A stretch of 64,000 bases of DNA from Saccharothrix tamanrassetensis (lineage in GTDB: Bacteria; Actinomycetota; Actinomycetes; Mycobacteriales; Pseudonocardiaceae), in the NCBI RefSeq assembly GCF_014203665.1, contig NZ_JACHJN010000008.1:1-64000 (forward strand), written 5' to 3'. Shown one piece after another: positions 15,686-25,900 of the stretch. The notes under the pieces were generated by a model. That model was not told where the DNA came from, ran no database searches, and saw only the letters and a list, made by a program, of their open reading frames with translations. Position 1 is the first letter of the stretch. The number at the start of each line of letters is the position of its first letter. Position numbers and translations under genes: made by a program.

Positions 15686-16933
15686 CTAGCTCGGTGGGGT
15701 CGCCGAGAGGGCGGTGGAGAGGGGTTCGGCGGTCAGCTCGACCTGCCAGTTCCGGGCGCCGCCCTCGCGCAGCACGGCGGCCACGCCTTCGGGTGACGTG
15801 TCGGCCGGCGGCTGCCAGCAGGTGCGGCGCACCAGGTCCGGGAGGAGGAGGTTCTCCACCGGCAGGGTGTTCGCCTCGGCCACGGCCGTCAGGGCCACCC
15901 GTGCGGCGGCCAGGCGGGCGGCCGCGGCCGGGTCCTTGTCCGCCCAGCGGTTCGCCGGGGGCGGCCCGTCGTGCTGCTGCGAGGCCTCGGGGAGTTCGTT
16001 GCGGGGGAGGGCGGCGGCTCGTTGGAGCGCGCCCAGCCAGGTGGAGACCAGGCGGCGTTGGGCCCGGCCCCGGAAGACCGGCAGCGCCAGCAGGCTCGGT
16101 TCGTCGGCGGGGTTGCGCACGGCGGCTTCGACCAGCGCGCTGTCCGGGAGGACGCGGCCGGGCGCGATGTCGCGTTCGCGGGCCAGCGCGTCGCGGGTCT
16201 CCCACAGCGAGCGCACGGCGGCCAGCTGGCGGGGACTGCGGATGCGGTGGATGCCCGAGGTCCGCCGCCACGGTTCGGAGCGGGGTCTGGGCAGCGGTGC
16301 GGTCCGGGCCGCCTCGAACTCCTCCAGCGCCCACTCGAGCTTGCCCTGGCGCTTGAGCTCCTGTTCGAGCACGTCGCGCAGCTCGACCAGCAGCTCCACG
16401 TCCAGCGCGGCGTAGTTCAGCCAGTCGGCGGGAAGAGGCCGGCGCGACCAGTCGGCCGCGCCGTGCCCCTTCTCCAGCCGATAACCGAGCAGCCGCTCCA
16501 CGAGCGTGCCCAGCGCCACCCGTTCGAAACCGGCCAGCCTGCCCGCCAGCTCGGTGTCGAACAGCACGCTCGGACGCAGGTCGAGTTCGGCGAGGCACGG
16601 CAGGTCCTGAGACGCCGCGTGCAACACCCACTCGGTCCCGTCCAGCGCCGCGACCAGCGGATCGAGCCGACCGCCCAGGGCGATCGGGTCGACCAGCACG
16701 GTCCCGGCGCCCGCCCGGCGCAGTTGCACCAGGTAAGCGCGTTGCGAGTAGCGGTATCCCGAGGCTCGCTCGGTGTCCACCGCAACCGGACCGGTCGCTC
16801 CGGCGAGCGCGTCAGCGGCACGCCGGAGCGCCTGAGCGTCGGCCACGACCGGCGGAACCCCATCAGCGGGTTCCGTCAGCGGGACCGGATCAGCTCCGGT
16901 TGGTTCGGTCGGCTCGTCGGAGGGTACGTCCAC
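15686..16933 (-). CDS. rnd: Ribonuclease D (DEDDy exonuclease with HRDC domain)
   Basis: This 415-residue protein has the 3'-5' exonuclease acidic motifs: VAVDTERASG (I, residues 49-58), VLHAASQDLPCL (II) and LNYAALDVELLVEL with the DEDDy tyrosine (III). An HRDC domain follows (RSLWETRDALARERDIAPGRVLPDSAL, about 245-310), with an actinobacterial C-terminal extension. The role is 3' trimming of stable RNA precursors. The start is GTG 16933, preceded by an acidic Pro-rich leader typical of actinobacterial homologues. Confidence 0.92.
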   Translation of the reverse strand: MDVPSDEPTEPTGADPVPLTEPADGVPPVVADAQALRRAADALAGATGPVAVDTERASGYRYSQRAYLVQLRRAGAGTVLVDPIALGGRLDPLVAALDGTEWVLHAASQDLPCLAELDLRPSVLFDTELAGRLAGFERVALGTLVERLLGYRLEKGHGAADWSRRPLPADWLNYAALDVELLVELRDVLEQELKRQGKLEWALEEFEAARTAPLPRPRSEPWRRTSGIHRIRSPRQLAAVRSLWETRDALARERDIAPGRVLPDSALVEAAVRNPADEPSLLALPVFRGRAQRRLVSTWLGALQRAAALPRNELPEASQQHDGPPPANRWADKDPAAAARLAAARVALTAVAEANTLPVENLLLPDLVRRTCWQPPADTSPEGVAAVLREGGARNWQVELTAEPLSTALSATPPS

Positions 16934-17000
16934 GGCGGAAGACCCTACGACGAACGCACCACTCGCGGGTGTGTTCGGCCCGTTCAGTGTGGCGACCCGG

Positions 17001-17717
17001 TCAGCGGATCACGCCGGCACGCATGGCCAGCGCGACCATCTGAGCCCGATCCCCGGTGCCCAGCTTGCGCCCGATCCGCGACAGGTGAGACTTCACCGTG
17101 AGCGCGGAAAGGCTGAGCGCTTCGCCGATTTCCTTGTTGCTCTGGCCATCGGCGACCAGCTGGAGGACCTCGACCTCACGCGCGGAGAGCTCCCGCGGCG
17201 TGTTGTCGGTGCCCGGCACGCGGGTGCCCGCGGCGAGCACGGGCGCGACGCTCGGATCTGCGTAGACGCCGCCGTCGAGGACCCGGCGCACCCCGTCGGT
17301 GACCACCATCGGCGAGGCGGACTTCAGGAGGTACGCCTGGGCGCCCGCCTGGAAGGCCGACCTGACCGCGTAGGGGTCGTCGGAGGACGCGAGGACCACG
17401 ATGCGGGGCCAGCCCTGGGCACGGAGTTCCGTGACCAGGTCGATGCCGGTGCCATCCGGCAGACCCAGATCGAGGATCGCGAGGTCGCACGGTCCTGTTG
17501 CGAGTGCCCGCGCCCGAGCCTCCGCAACCGAAGCCGCCTCATGCACTGTCCCGGCTCCCATCTGGGTGAGCCGAGCCGATATCGCCTCCCTCAGCAGTGG
17601 GTGGTCGTCGACCACCAGCACTGAAAAAAGCTCCTCCCGCGGGTGCGGGACCATGTTCGCCGGCAACGAGCCGGCTGGCGTGGTACGAACGGCCTGACCT
17701 AAGCCGACGGCAGCCAC
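17001..17717 (-). CDS. NarL/LuxR-family response regulator
   Basis: This 238-residue regulator has a receiver domain (SVLVVDDHPLLREA with the acidic pair, phospho-acceptor D in LAILDLGLPDGTG, K in YLLKSASP) and a LuxR HTH (ELSAREVEVLQLVADGQSNKEIGEALSLSALTVKSHL split across residues 173-210). No histidine kinase is adjacent, so it is an orphan here. GTG 17717 has GGGAGGT 6 nt upstream. It is divergent from the dipeptidase gene, and three AGTTGTCA half-sites lie between the two genes. Confidence 0.92.
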   Translation of the reverse strand: MAAVGLGQAVRTTPAGSLPANMVPHPREELFSVLVVDDHPLLREAISARLTQMGAGTVHEAASVAEARARALATGPCDLAILDLGLPDGTGIDLVTELRAQGWPRIVVLASSDDPYAVRSAFQAGAQAYLLKSASPMVVTDGVRRVLDGGVYADPSVAPVLAAGTRVPGTDNTPRELSAREVEVLQLVADGQSNKEIGEALSLSALTVKSHLSRIGRKLGTGDRAQMVALAMRAGVIR

Positions 17718-17874
17718 GTCACTACCTCCCTGGAGTCGGTCGTGCCCCCCGACCGGCACCGGGACTTTCGTCCAATCAGCCGCGCCACTGATCGACCGAA
17801 AGTGGTGTCGTCTGGGGCAGCGTAGCCGCCCAAGCGGGTCTACGGGACGATCAATCGGGTATCTATCCCGAATG

Positions 17875-17919
17875 AGTTGTCACTGTTGGCCCCCGTTGTC
17901 ACACGATCGGCTGACAACT
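17875..17919. promoter_or_regulatory. Triple half-site region between response regulator and dipeptidase
   Basis: AGTTGTCA (17875-17882), GTTGTCA (17895-17901) and the inverse TGACAACT (17912-17919) give two overlapping dyads in the divergent promoter region. It is a candidate binding region for the response regulator or another dimeric factor. Confidence 0.45.
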
Positions 17920-17971
17920 CGATAGGGCAGGTAACACGAGCCCCTCTCACGACGACACATAGGAGTTGCCG

Positions 17972-19132
17972 GTGGCGAGCACCACAGTCCGAGGCCGGGC
18001 CGAGGAACTGCTGGCCCGGGTGCCTCTCGTGGACGGTCACAACGACCTCCCGTGGGCCGTGCGCGAACTCCTCGCCGAGGGGCAAATCGGTGAAAAGTCA
18101 ACGGGCGCCGGCGGGTCTTCAGGTGTCCGACAGGTGGACCTGCGGGTGTTGCAGCCCGGTCTCCAGACCGACTTTTTGCGGTCTCGGCAGGGCCGCTTGG
18201 GGATGCAGTTCTGGTCCGTGTGGGTTCCGTGCCGGCTGGCGGGTGATGCAGCCGTGACCGCCGTGCTGGAGCAGGTGGAGTTGGTCCGGGAGCTGTGCGC
18301 GGCCTACCCGGACCTGCTCGGGTTCGCGGAGACGGCGGACGAGGCGGTCGCGGTATTCGAGTCCGGGCGGCTGGCGTCGCTGCTGGGGGCCGAGGGCGGG
18401 CACAGCATCAACTCGTCGCTGGGCGTGCTGCGGGCGTTGCGGCGGGCCGGGGTCCGGTACATGACCCTCACCCACAACGAGAACACGCCCTGGGCGGATT
18501 CGGCGACGGACGTGGCCGAACACGGCGGGCTGACCGCGTTCGGGGTCGAGGTGGTGCGCGAGATGAACCGGATCGGCATGATCGTGGACCTCTCGCACGT
18601 CGCCGAGTCGACGATGAACGCGGCGCTGGACGTGTCCGAGCGGCCGGTCCTGTTCACCCACTCCTCGTGCCGGGCGGTGGCCGACCACCCCCGCAACGTG
18701 CCGGACGCGGTGCTGGCCAGGCTGGCGGCCAACGGCGGCGTGTGCATGGTGACGTTCGTGCCCGCCTTCGTGTCCCAGGCCTACGCCGAGTGGGACGCGC
18801 GCCTGAAGGACGAGATGGACGCGGCGGGCAAGCGGCACAACGACCTGGAGGCGCGGGAGGAGTTCCTGGCCGGCCGGGAGACGGAGACGCCCCGGGTGAC
18901 GCTGGACGACGTCGTGACCCACCTGGAGCACGCACGGGAGGTCGCCGGGATCGACCACATCGGGCTCGGTGGCGACTACGACGGGGTCCGGGAGCAGCCC
19001 GAGGGGCTGGAGGACGTCTCCACGTACCCCGCGCTGATCGGCGCGCTGCTGGAACGCGGCTGGAGCGAGGACGACTGCGCCAAGCTCGCGGGCGCCAACG
19101 CGCTGCGGGTGCTGCGGGCCAACGACGACTAG
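17972..19132 (+). CDS. Membrane dipeptidase (M19 family)
   Basis: This 386-residue zinc dipeptidase is of the renal dipeptidase family. It has VDGHNDLPWA (first zinc ligands HxD), AEGGHSINSSL (bridging Glu), MTLTHNENTPWADS, GMIVDLSHVAEST (His ligand), LFTHSSCRAVADHPRN (His ligand) and IGLGGDYDG. It hydrolyses dipeptides, sometimes of unusual stereochemistry. GTG 17972 was chosen because AGGAG lies 6 nt upstream. No signal peptide is seen, so it is probably cytoplasmic. Its stop overlaps the convergent DUF3000 stop by 4 nt. Confidence 0.93.
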   Translation: MASTTVRGRAEELLARVPLVDGHNDLPWAVRELLAEGQIGEKSTGAGGSSGVRQVDLRVLQPGLQTDFLRSRQGRLGMQFWSVWVPCRLAGDAAVTAVLEQVELVRELCAAYPDLLGFAETADEAVAVFESGRLASLLGAEGGHSINSSLGVLRALRRAGVRYMTLTHNENTPWADSATDVAEHGGLTAFGVEVVREMNRIGMIVDLSHVAESTMNAALDVSERPVLFTHSSCRAVADHPRNVPDAVLARLAANGGVCMVTFVPAFVSQAYAEWDARLKDEMDAAGKRHNDLEAREEFLAGRETETPRVTLDDVVTHLEHAREVAGIDHIGLGGDYDGVREQPEGLEDVSTYPALIGALLERGWSEDDCAKLAGANALRVLRANDD

Positions 19133-19677
19133 CGCAGCGTGCTGACGCCGACCGGGGGCAGGCCCACCGCGGTGGCCATCACGTCGTAGAACGCGGTGCC
19201 GTGGGCGGCGAGTTCGGCGTCCCTCGCCGTCCACGAGGCGCGCAGCTCCAGGTCGTCGGTGCGGGCCGGGCCGGCTATGTCGCCGAACCGGGCCGAGGAG
19301 GTCTGGGTGACCGTGCCGCCCAGCGCGAGGAAGTCGGCCTCGGCCACTTCCAGCGCCTCCACCAGCCACGACCAGCCCACTTCGGGCAGCAGCGGGTCGG
19401 CGGCCAGTTCGGGGTCCAGCTCCACGCGCACGTAGGCGACCAGGCGGAAGACCCCGGACCACGCTTCCACGCCGTCGGGGTCGTGCAGGAGGACCAGGCG
19501 GCCGGTGGACAGCTCGTCGCCGGGACCGGTCGCTTCCGCGGTCAGCGCGAAGGCCCAGGGTGCCAGTCGTTGAGGCGGGCGCACCTCGGTCAGCTCCAGC
19601 TCCGGTCGGATCCTCACCGACCTGAGCGTCGCCACCGCCCGCCGGAACAGTTCGGGCTCCGCCGCCAGTCCGGTCAC
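19129..19677 (-). CDS. DUF3000 protein
   Basis: This 182-residue actinobacteria-specific protein matches DUF3000 by its size and by PPQRLAPWAFALTAE, GRLVLLHDPDGVEAW, FRLVAYVRVELD, LPEVGWSWLVEAL and SARFGDI. Function is unknown; in many actinomycetes it sits between hemE and RNase D genes, as here. The GTG start 19677 has no Shine-Dalgarno sequence but a TACAGT -10 six nt upstream, suggesting a leaderless message. Confidence 0.82.
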   Translation of the reverse strand: MTGLAAEPELFRRAVATLRSVRIRPELELTEVRPPQRLAPWAFALTAEATGPGDELSTGRLVLLHDPDGVEAWSGVFRLVAYVRVELDPELAADPLLPEVGWSWLVEALEVAEADFLALGGTVTQTSSARFGDIAGPARTDDLELRASWTARDAELAAHGTAFYDVMATAVGLPPVGVSTLR

Positions 19678-19683
19678 ACACGG

Positions 19684-19689
19684 ACTGTA
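19684..19689 (-). promoter_or_regulatory. Putative -10 (TACAGT), leaderless DUF3000 transcript
   Basis: On the minus strand TACAGT ends 6 nt before the GTG start at 19677. It is in the DUF3000-hemE divergent intergenic space. Confidence 0.5.
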
Positions 19690-19772
19690 TGCCCCTAAAC
19701 CCCGTTGAGTGAGCGCGGCGCGCCGGGACCGGACAGCGTGCGGTTGGCGAGTCGTGGGACCATGGCGACGAG

Positions 19773-20813
19773 ATGAGCGACAACACCACCGCACCACTGC
19801 TGGTCGCCGCGCGCGGCGGCGTCCCCTCGCGCACCCCGGTCTGGTTCATGCGCCAGGCGGGGCGTTCGCTGCCCGAGTACCGCAAGCTGCGCGAAGGCAC
19901 GGCGATGCTGGACGCGTGCATGGACCCGGAGATGGTCTGCGAGATCACGCTCCAGCCCGTGCGCCGGCACGACGTGGACGGCGCGATCCTGTTCTCCGAC
20001 ATCGTGGTGCCGCTGAAGGCGGCCGGTGTGGACCTGGACATCGTGCCGGGCACCGGGCCGGTGGTCGCGAAGCCGATCGCCGGCCGCGCCGACGTCGACG
20101 CGTTGCCGGTGCTGGAAGCGCACCAGGTCCAGCCGGTGGCGGACGCCATCGGGTTGCTGAACGCCGCGCTGGGCGACGTGCCGCTGATCGGCTTCGCCGG
20201 TGCGCCGTTCACGCTGGCCTCGTACCTGGTCGAAGGCGGGCCCAGCAAGCACCACGAGCGCACCAAGGCGCTGATGCACGCCGATCCCGAGCTGTGGCAC
20301 GCGTTGCTCGCCAGGATCGCCGACATCACCGCCGAGTTCCTGCGGGTCCAGGTGGCGGCCGGGGTCAAGGCCGTGCAGCTGTTCGACTCGTGGGCCGGGG
20401 CGCTGTCGGAGCGGGACTACCGCGAGTTCGTGCTGCCGCACTCGACGCGGGTCCTGGAGACGATCACGTCGGTGCCGCGGATCCACTTCGGCGTGGGTAC
20501 CGGCGAGTTGCTGCCCGCCATGCGCGAGGCGGGCGCCGACGTGGTCGGCGTCGACTGGCGGACGCCGTTGGACGTGGCGGTGCGGCGGTTGCGGGAGGCC
20601 GCGCCGGAGCTGCCCGCGCCGGTGGTGCAGGGGAACCTGGATCCCGCGCTGCTGTTCGCCGGGGAGACGGCGTTGCGGCGGGAGGTCGACCGGATCGTGG
20701 CCGAGGGCAAGGCGGCGGCCGGGCACATCTTCAACCTGGGGCACGGTGTGCTGCCGGACACCGATCCGGACATGATCACCAAGGCCGTCGAGTGGGTGCA
20801 CCGGGCCGGATGA
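19773..20813 (+). CDS. hemE: Uroporphyrinogen decarboxylase
   Basis: This 346-residue enzyme decarboxylates uroporphyrinogen III to coproporphyrinogen III. Signatures are [16 protein letters not shown] (the N-terminal Arg-rich substrate loop), [10 protein letters not shown] (catalytic Asp), [25 protein letters not shown] and [13 protein letters not shown]. It is first of three heme genes; its stop overlaps the next start (ATGA). The start ATG follows GGCGACGAG. Confidence 0.97.
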   Translation: MSDNTTAPLLVAARGGVPSRTPVWFMRQAGRSLPEYRKLREGTAMLDACMDPEMVCEITLQPVRRHDVDGAILFSDIVVPLKAAGVDLDIVPGTGPVVAKPIAGRADVDALPVLEAHQVQPVADAIGLLNAALGDVPLIGFAGAPFTLASYLVEGGPSKHHERTKALMHADPELWHALLARIADITAEFLRVQVAAGVKAVQLFDSWAGALSERDYREFVLPHSTRVLETITSVPRIHFGVGTGELLPAMREAGADVVGVDWRTPLDVAVRRLREAAPELPAPVVQGNLDPALLFAGETALRREVDRIVAEGKAAAGHIFNLGHGVLPDTDPDMITKAVEWVHRAG

Positions 20814-22231
20814 GAACGCTCCACGTGGCGGTGGTCGGCGGCGGGATCTCCGGCCTGGTCGCCGCGCACCGGTTGCGCTGCCTGCTCGGGTCGTCGGCCC
20901 GCATCACGGTGCTGGAGCAGTCCGACCGGCTCGGGGGCAAGCTGCGGACCGCCGAGGTCGGCGGCCGGGCCTACGACGTGGGCGCCGAGGCCTTCCTGCA
21001 CCGGCGGCCGGAGGCGGCCGAGCTGGTCGCCGAGCTGGGGCTGGCCGAGGACCTGGTGCACCCGACGTCGGCGGCGGCGAGCATCCGGGCCGGCGGCGAG
21101 GTGCGGCCGATCCCGGCGCACACCCTGCTGGGCGTGCCCGCGTCGGTGGAGGCCGTTCGACAGGTGCTGAGCGCCGACGGGCTGCGGCGGGTCGCGGCGG
21201 AGCCCGCGCTGCCGCCGATCGAGCTCGGCGGTGCCGACGTCGCGGTCGGCGCGTTGTTGCGGGAGCGGTTCGGGCCCGAGGTCGGGGATCGGCTGGTCGG
21301 CCCGCTGCTGGGCGGGGTCTACGCGGGTCACGCGGATGCGCTGGGGCTGCGGGCGACGATGCCGCAGCTGGCCACCGCGCTGGACTCGGGCGTCGGGTCG
21401 TTGCTGGCCGCGGCGGCCACCACGATGCCCGCGCCGCCTCAGCCGCGAGGGCGCAGGCCACCGGTGTTCGGGACGTTGACGGGCGGGTTGTCCTCGCTGG
21501 TCGCCCGGCTGGTGGAGGTGGCCGCGCCGGAGGTCCGGCTGGGGCTGCCGGTGCGCGGGCTGGTCCGCCGCGAGCACGACTGGCGGCTGGAGATCGGGTC
21601 GGCCACCGCTCCGCGGTACCTGGACGTGGACGGGGTGGTGGTGGCGGTGCCCGCGCCGGCGGCGCGCAAGCTGCTGGTCGACGTGGCGCCGGCCGCCTCG
21701 AAGGAGTACGCGAAGGTCGAGGTCGCGTCGATGGCCGTGGTGGCGTTGGCGTTCCCGCCGGGGACGGTGCTGCCCGAGCGGTCCGGCGTGCTGCTGGCCG
21801 AGGGCGAGCGGTTCGCCGACGGCACGCCGTTCACCGCCAAGGCGTTCACCTTCTCCAGCCGCAAGTGGGCCCACCTGGGCGGTGAGCCGGTGCTGGTCCG
21901 GGGGAGCGTCGGGCGGCACGGGGAGACCGCGGCGTTGCAGCGCGACGACGAGGAGCTGGTGGCGGCGGTCCGGGCCGACCTCGCCGAGCTGACCGGCGTG
22001 ACCGCGCCGCCGGTCGACGCCGTGGTCCGGCGGTGGGGCGGCGGGCTGCCGCAGTACGGCGTCGGGCACTTGGACGTGGTGCGGGGCATCGAGGACGCCG
22101 TGGCGGACGTGCCGGGGCTGGCGGTCGCGGGCGCGACGCTGCACGGGGTCGGCATCCCCGCCTGCATCGCCACCGGGGACGCGGCGGCGGCTCGGGTCGC
22201 GGCACACGTGCTCGGCCGGGTGAGAGGATGA
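20810..22231 (+). CDS. hemY: Protoporphyrinogen / coproporphyrinogen III oxidase
   Basis: This 473-residue FAD enzyme oxidises the porphyrinogen by six electrons. It has a Rossmann start ([17 protein letters not shown]), [24 protein letters not shown], the [24 protein letters not shown] motif of the HemY family, and a C-terminal FAD segment with [15 protein letters not shown]. Placement with chdC implies it is the coproporphyrinogen oxidase (CgoX) of the coproporphyrin-dependent pathway. It overlaps hemE by 4 nt and is followed after 4 nt by chdC, so the operon is tightly coupled. Confidence 0.94.
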   Translation: MRTLHVAVVGGGISGLVAAHRLRCLLGSSARITVLEQSDRLGGKLRTAEVGGRAYDVGAEAFLHRRPEAAELVAELGLAEDLVHPTSAAASIRAGGEVRPIPAHTLLGVPASVEAVRQVLSADGLRRVAAEPALPPIELGGADVAVGALLRERFGPEVGDRLVGPLLGGVYAGHADALGLRATMPQLATALDSGVGSLLAAAATTMPAPPQPRGRRPPVFGTLTGGLSSLVARLVEVAAPEVRLGLPVRGLVRREHDWRLEIGSATAPRYLDVDGVVVAVPAPAARKLLVDVAPAASKEYAKVEVASMAVVALAFPPGTVLPERSGVLLAEGERFADGTPFTAKAFTFSSRKWAHLGGEPVLVRGSVGRHGETAALQRDDEELVAAVRADLAELTGVTAPPVDAVVRRWGGGLPQYGVGHLDVVRGIEDAVADVPGLAVAGATLHGVGIPACIATGDAAAARVAAHVLGRVRG

Positions 22232-22235
22232 GGAC

Positions 22236-22928
22236 ATGGCCCGCCTGAACTTCAACGAGCTCAACGACACCATCCGCTACACCATGTGGTCGGTCTTCCG
22301 GGCCGAGCCCGGCCGGCTGCCCGACGACCGGGGTCCGGCCGCCGCCGAGGCGCAGGAGTACCTGGACGGCCTGGCGGCCAAGGGCACCGTGGTGCGCGGG
22401 GTGTACGACGTGGCGGGCCTGCGCGCCGACGCCGACTTCATGATCTGGTGGCACTCCGAGGAGATCGAGCAGGTCCAGGCCGCCTACACCGGGTTCCGGC
22501 GGACCGCGCTCGGCCGCGCGTCCACCCCGGTGTGGAGCCAGGTGGCGCTGCACCGGCCGGCCGAGTTCAACCGCAGCCACATCCCGGCGTTCCTGGCCGG
22601 CGAGGACCCGCGCAAGTACGTCTGCGTGTACCCGTTCGTGCGGTCCTACGAGTGGTACCTGCTGCCCGACGAGGACCGGCGCAGGATGCTCGCCGACCAC
22701 GGCAAGGAAGCCCGCGACTACCCGGACGTGCGGGCGAACACCGTCGCGTCGTTCGCGCTGGGCGACTACGAGTGGATCCTGGCGTTCGAGGCGGACGAGC
22801 TGCACCGGATCGTGGACCTGATGCGGCACCTGCGCGGCACCGAGGCGCGGCTGCACGTGCGCGAGGAGATCCCGTTCTACACGGGAACCCGGATCCCGGC
22901 CGCCGAGTTGGTCACCAACCTGCCGTAG
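22236..22928 (+). CDS. chdC: Coproheme decarboxylase (HemQ)
   Basis: This 230-residue chlorite-dismutase-fold enzyme decarboxylates Fe-coproporphyrin to heme b with H2O2. It shows [10 protein letters not shown], the catalytic tyrosine Y132 in [12 protein letters not shown], and a proximal histidine around H155 ([16 protein letters not shown]), as in actinobacterial ChdC. It completes the hemE-hemY-chdC operon; the ferrochelatase (cpfC) is not in the window. A hairpin terminator follows 10 nt after the stop. Confidence 0.96.
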   Translation: MARLNFNELNDTIRYTMWSVFRAEPGRLPDDRGPAAAEAQEYLDGLAAKGTVVRGVYDVAGLRADADFMIWWHSEEIEQVQAAYTGFRRTALGRASTPVWSQVALHRPAEFNRSHIPAFLAGEDPRKYVCVYPFVRSYEWYLLPDEDRRRMLADHGKEARDYPDVRANTVASFALGDYEWILAFEADELHRIVDLMRHLRGTEARLHVREEIPFYTGTRIPAAELVTNLP

Positions 22929-22938
22929 GCGCGGAAGA

Positions 22939-22966
22939 GGGGGCGCCCGCCGGAGCGGACGCCCCC
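22939..22966. terminator. Convergent hairpin between chdC and the subtilase gene
   Basis: Arms GGGGGCG (22939-22945) and CGCCCCC (22960-22966) enclose a second pairing, CCGC/GCGG, around CGGA. It lies between two convergent stops and may serve both strands. Confidence 0.7.
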
Positions 22967-22974
22967 CGTTCCGG

Positions 22975-25900
22975 TTACTTCCGGATCTTGTACGCCCGGA
23001 TCACGGTGTGCTCGAACGTGTTGCCCTTGCTGTCGGAACCCTTCACCCGCAGCGAGGCGAACCCGCCCGCGTCACCGTTGCGCACCAGGGCGGTGCGGCC
23101 GGTCACCGGGACCTTCGACCACTTCTCGCCGTCGTCGAACGACACCTCGACGTCGAGCCTGCGGACCTTGCCGTCCGGCCCGTTCTTCTGCTGCTGGACC
23201 GCGAGCGGCACCCGCAGCACCTTGTTCGCCGGTGCGGTGCCCTCGTCGTCCAGCTTCGGCTCGAACCGGACCACGGTCAGCGGCAGCGGCTTGAACTCCG
23301 TGCCGGGCACGGTGTCCGAGCGGAACGTCCAGGTGCCCGCGACCCTCGTGCTGAACTCCGACGAGCCCGGCACCCGGACCGCCTCGGTGTCCACCTTGAA
23401 GTCACCCCTGCCCGCCGGGACCTCGAACAGGCCGTTCGCCGGGTAGGTGGTCTCGCCGATCTTCTTGCCGTCGCGGTAGAGCGTGGTGCGCGCGGACTCG
23501 GTGTTCGCGTTGCCGGTGTTGCCGTCGCCGTCGCCCCACAGCGGCACGCCGAAGCCGATCTCGTCGCCGCGCCTGGCCGTGTACGGGTAGTCCGACTCGG
23601 TCAGCGTCGGGCCGAACACCGGCTTGCCGAACCGCTCGTGGTACTCGCGGCCCGGCCGGTAGGTGCGGTCCGGGGAGCGCAGCAGCGCCTCCGGCCGGTC
23701 CTGGTCGTTGAGCTGGAACACGACCCAGCTCCACTCGAGGCCCTTGGCGATGACGTGGTCGATCGCGTCGCCCGCCGGTCCGACCGGGGTCAGCAGGGTG
23801 CCGCTGGAGCCGCCGCCGGGTGCCAGCGGCAGACCGCCGTAGCGGTAGGTCCGGCCCGCCGGGCGCGGGCGGATCCTGGTGTCCACCTTCGCCAGCTCGT
23901 CCTTGCCGGGCGCGCGGACGAAGCCGGTGGGCACCTTGCCGGCCTCGACCCACGCCAGCCGGTAGTTCACCGGCGTCGTGCCGACCGACGCGCCGGTGGC
24001 GTGCGAGTGCACCATCGTGCTCAGCTCCTCGGCGGGCAGCACGGGGCCGAGTTGCGCGAGCGACACCCGGTCGCTGATGCCGCCGAAGAACGCGGTGCCG
24101 AACCCGAACCGCCGGTCCCGGTAATTCCGGGTCAGGCTGATGTCGCCGATCTGCTCCACGGCCGCCGGGTCCGGGAAGGTGATTTTGATCGGCTTGGCGA
24201 TCCGCGCGTCGGCGTCGACCGTGGTCGTGCCGGTGACCTCGAGCAGCGGCTGCGGCAGCAGCGCGGCCGTCCCGCCTTCGGTCAGCACGTCGTTGAACAC
24301 GAAGTAGTCGCCCTTGGGCAGGCGTGCCTTCGCCCCGCTCGCCGGACCTTCCGGGAACGCGATCGCGTCGTTGTCCAGCCCGATCACCAGCGACGAGTAC
24401 CGCGTTGGCGCGTTGCCGTTGGCGTCGGTGTACTTGAACGTGACGTCGTAGCTCTCCACCTCGCGGCTGAGGCTGACCGGCGTGCGCAGGCCGTTGGACG
24501 CGACCACCGCGCCCACGTAGACGCCGTCGACCGCGGCGGCCTTGCTGTCGCCGGTCACGGTGGTCTTGGCGGTGCCGCCCGCCGGGACGGTGACCTTGGC
24601 CGGCGTCACGGTGAACACGCCCGCCGGGGCGGGCTTGCCGTCCGGGCCCTTGACGTCGACGGTCAGGTCGAGGGTGAGCGGGTCCTTGCCCGTGTTGCGG
24701 TAGGTGATCTCCTTGGTGACCGGCACGTCGTCGTCGTGCGGCCACTGCTGGAGGCCCAGGCCGACGCTCACCGGGTCGCTGGTGACCGCGGTGGTGATGG
24801 CCTTGGCCAGGTCGATCCGGCCGGTGCCCTGGTCGAGCACGGTCAGGTCGGGGTTGTTCTTCGCGGACGCGACCAGCGTCGCCTTGAGCTGCGCTCCGGT
24901 CCAGTCCGGGTGCTGCTGGGCGAGCAGCGCCGCCGCGCCCGCGACGTGCGGGGTGGCCATGGAGGTGCCGGACAGCGCCACGTGGGTGGCGTCCACCGGG
25001 GTGCCGATGTTGCCCTTCGCCGCCTTGGCGGCGGCGATGTCCACACCCGGCGCGGTCACGTCGGGCTTGACGCCGCCGTCGCCGGCGCGCGGGCCCCGGC
25101 TGGAGAACGGCGCGATGCTGTCGTCCCGCTCGACCGCGCCCACGCTCAGCGCGGCGTCGGCGGTGCTGGGCGAGCTGACCGAGCCGGGGCGGCCGGAGTT
25201 GCCCGCCGCGATCACGAACAGGGTGCCGGTCCCGGCGGACAGCCGGTTGACGGCCTCCTCCAGCGGGTCGATCTCCGCCCGGTCACCGCCGCCCAGGCTG
25301 AGGTTGACGACGTCCGCGCCCTGGTCGGCGGCCCACTGCATGCCGTCGAGGATCCAGGACTCGGCGCAGCCGCCCTGCACGCAGACCTTGCCGTCCAGGA
25401 TCTGCGCGTCCGGCGCGACGCCCCGGTACTCGGCGTGCTTGCTCGCGATGGTCGCGGCGACGTGCGTGCCGTGGCCGTCGTTGTCGGTGGCGTCGGGCTC
25501 CTCGGTGAAGTTGCGCTCCGCGATCTCCTGGCCGGCGAGGTCGGGGTGCGCGCCGTCCACGCCGCCGTCGAGCACGGCGACCTTGACGCCCTTGCCGGTG
25601 TAGCCGGCCGACCAGGCGGCGGGTGCGCCGATCTGCGCGGTGCTGCGGTCCAGGCTGGTCCGGCGCAGGCCGTCCAGCCAGACCTTCCGCACGGCCGGGT
25701 CCGCGACCAGCGACCGGAAGGCCGTGGCCGCCTCGGACTTCGCGGCCCGTGCCGCGACGGCGCCGACGGCGGGCAGGTCGCGGGTGACCTGGATGCCGGC
25801 CGCGCCGGTCCGGCCGGTGACGATGAGCGGCACGTCGTCGCGGCGCGCGTCGTCGTAGCCGGCCTCGGCGAGCCCGGTCACGTCGAACAGCCGCAGGTCC

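Noticed and set aside
17840-18085. 81-residue minus frame across the response regulator-dipeptidase intergenic region
   Set aside because: It overlaps the well-supported dipeptidase start and the half-site region; no ribosome binding site.
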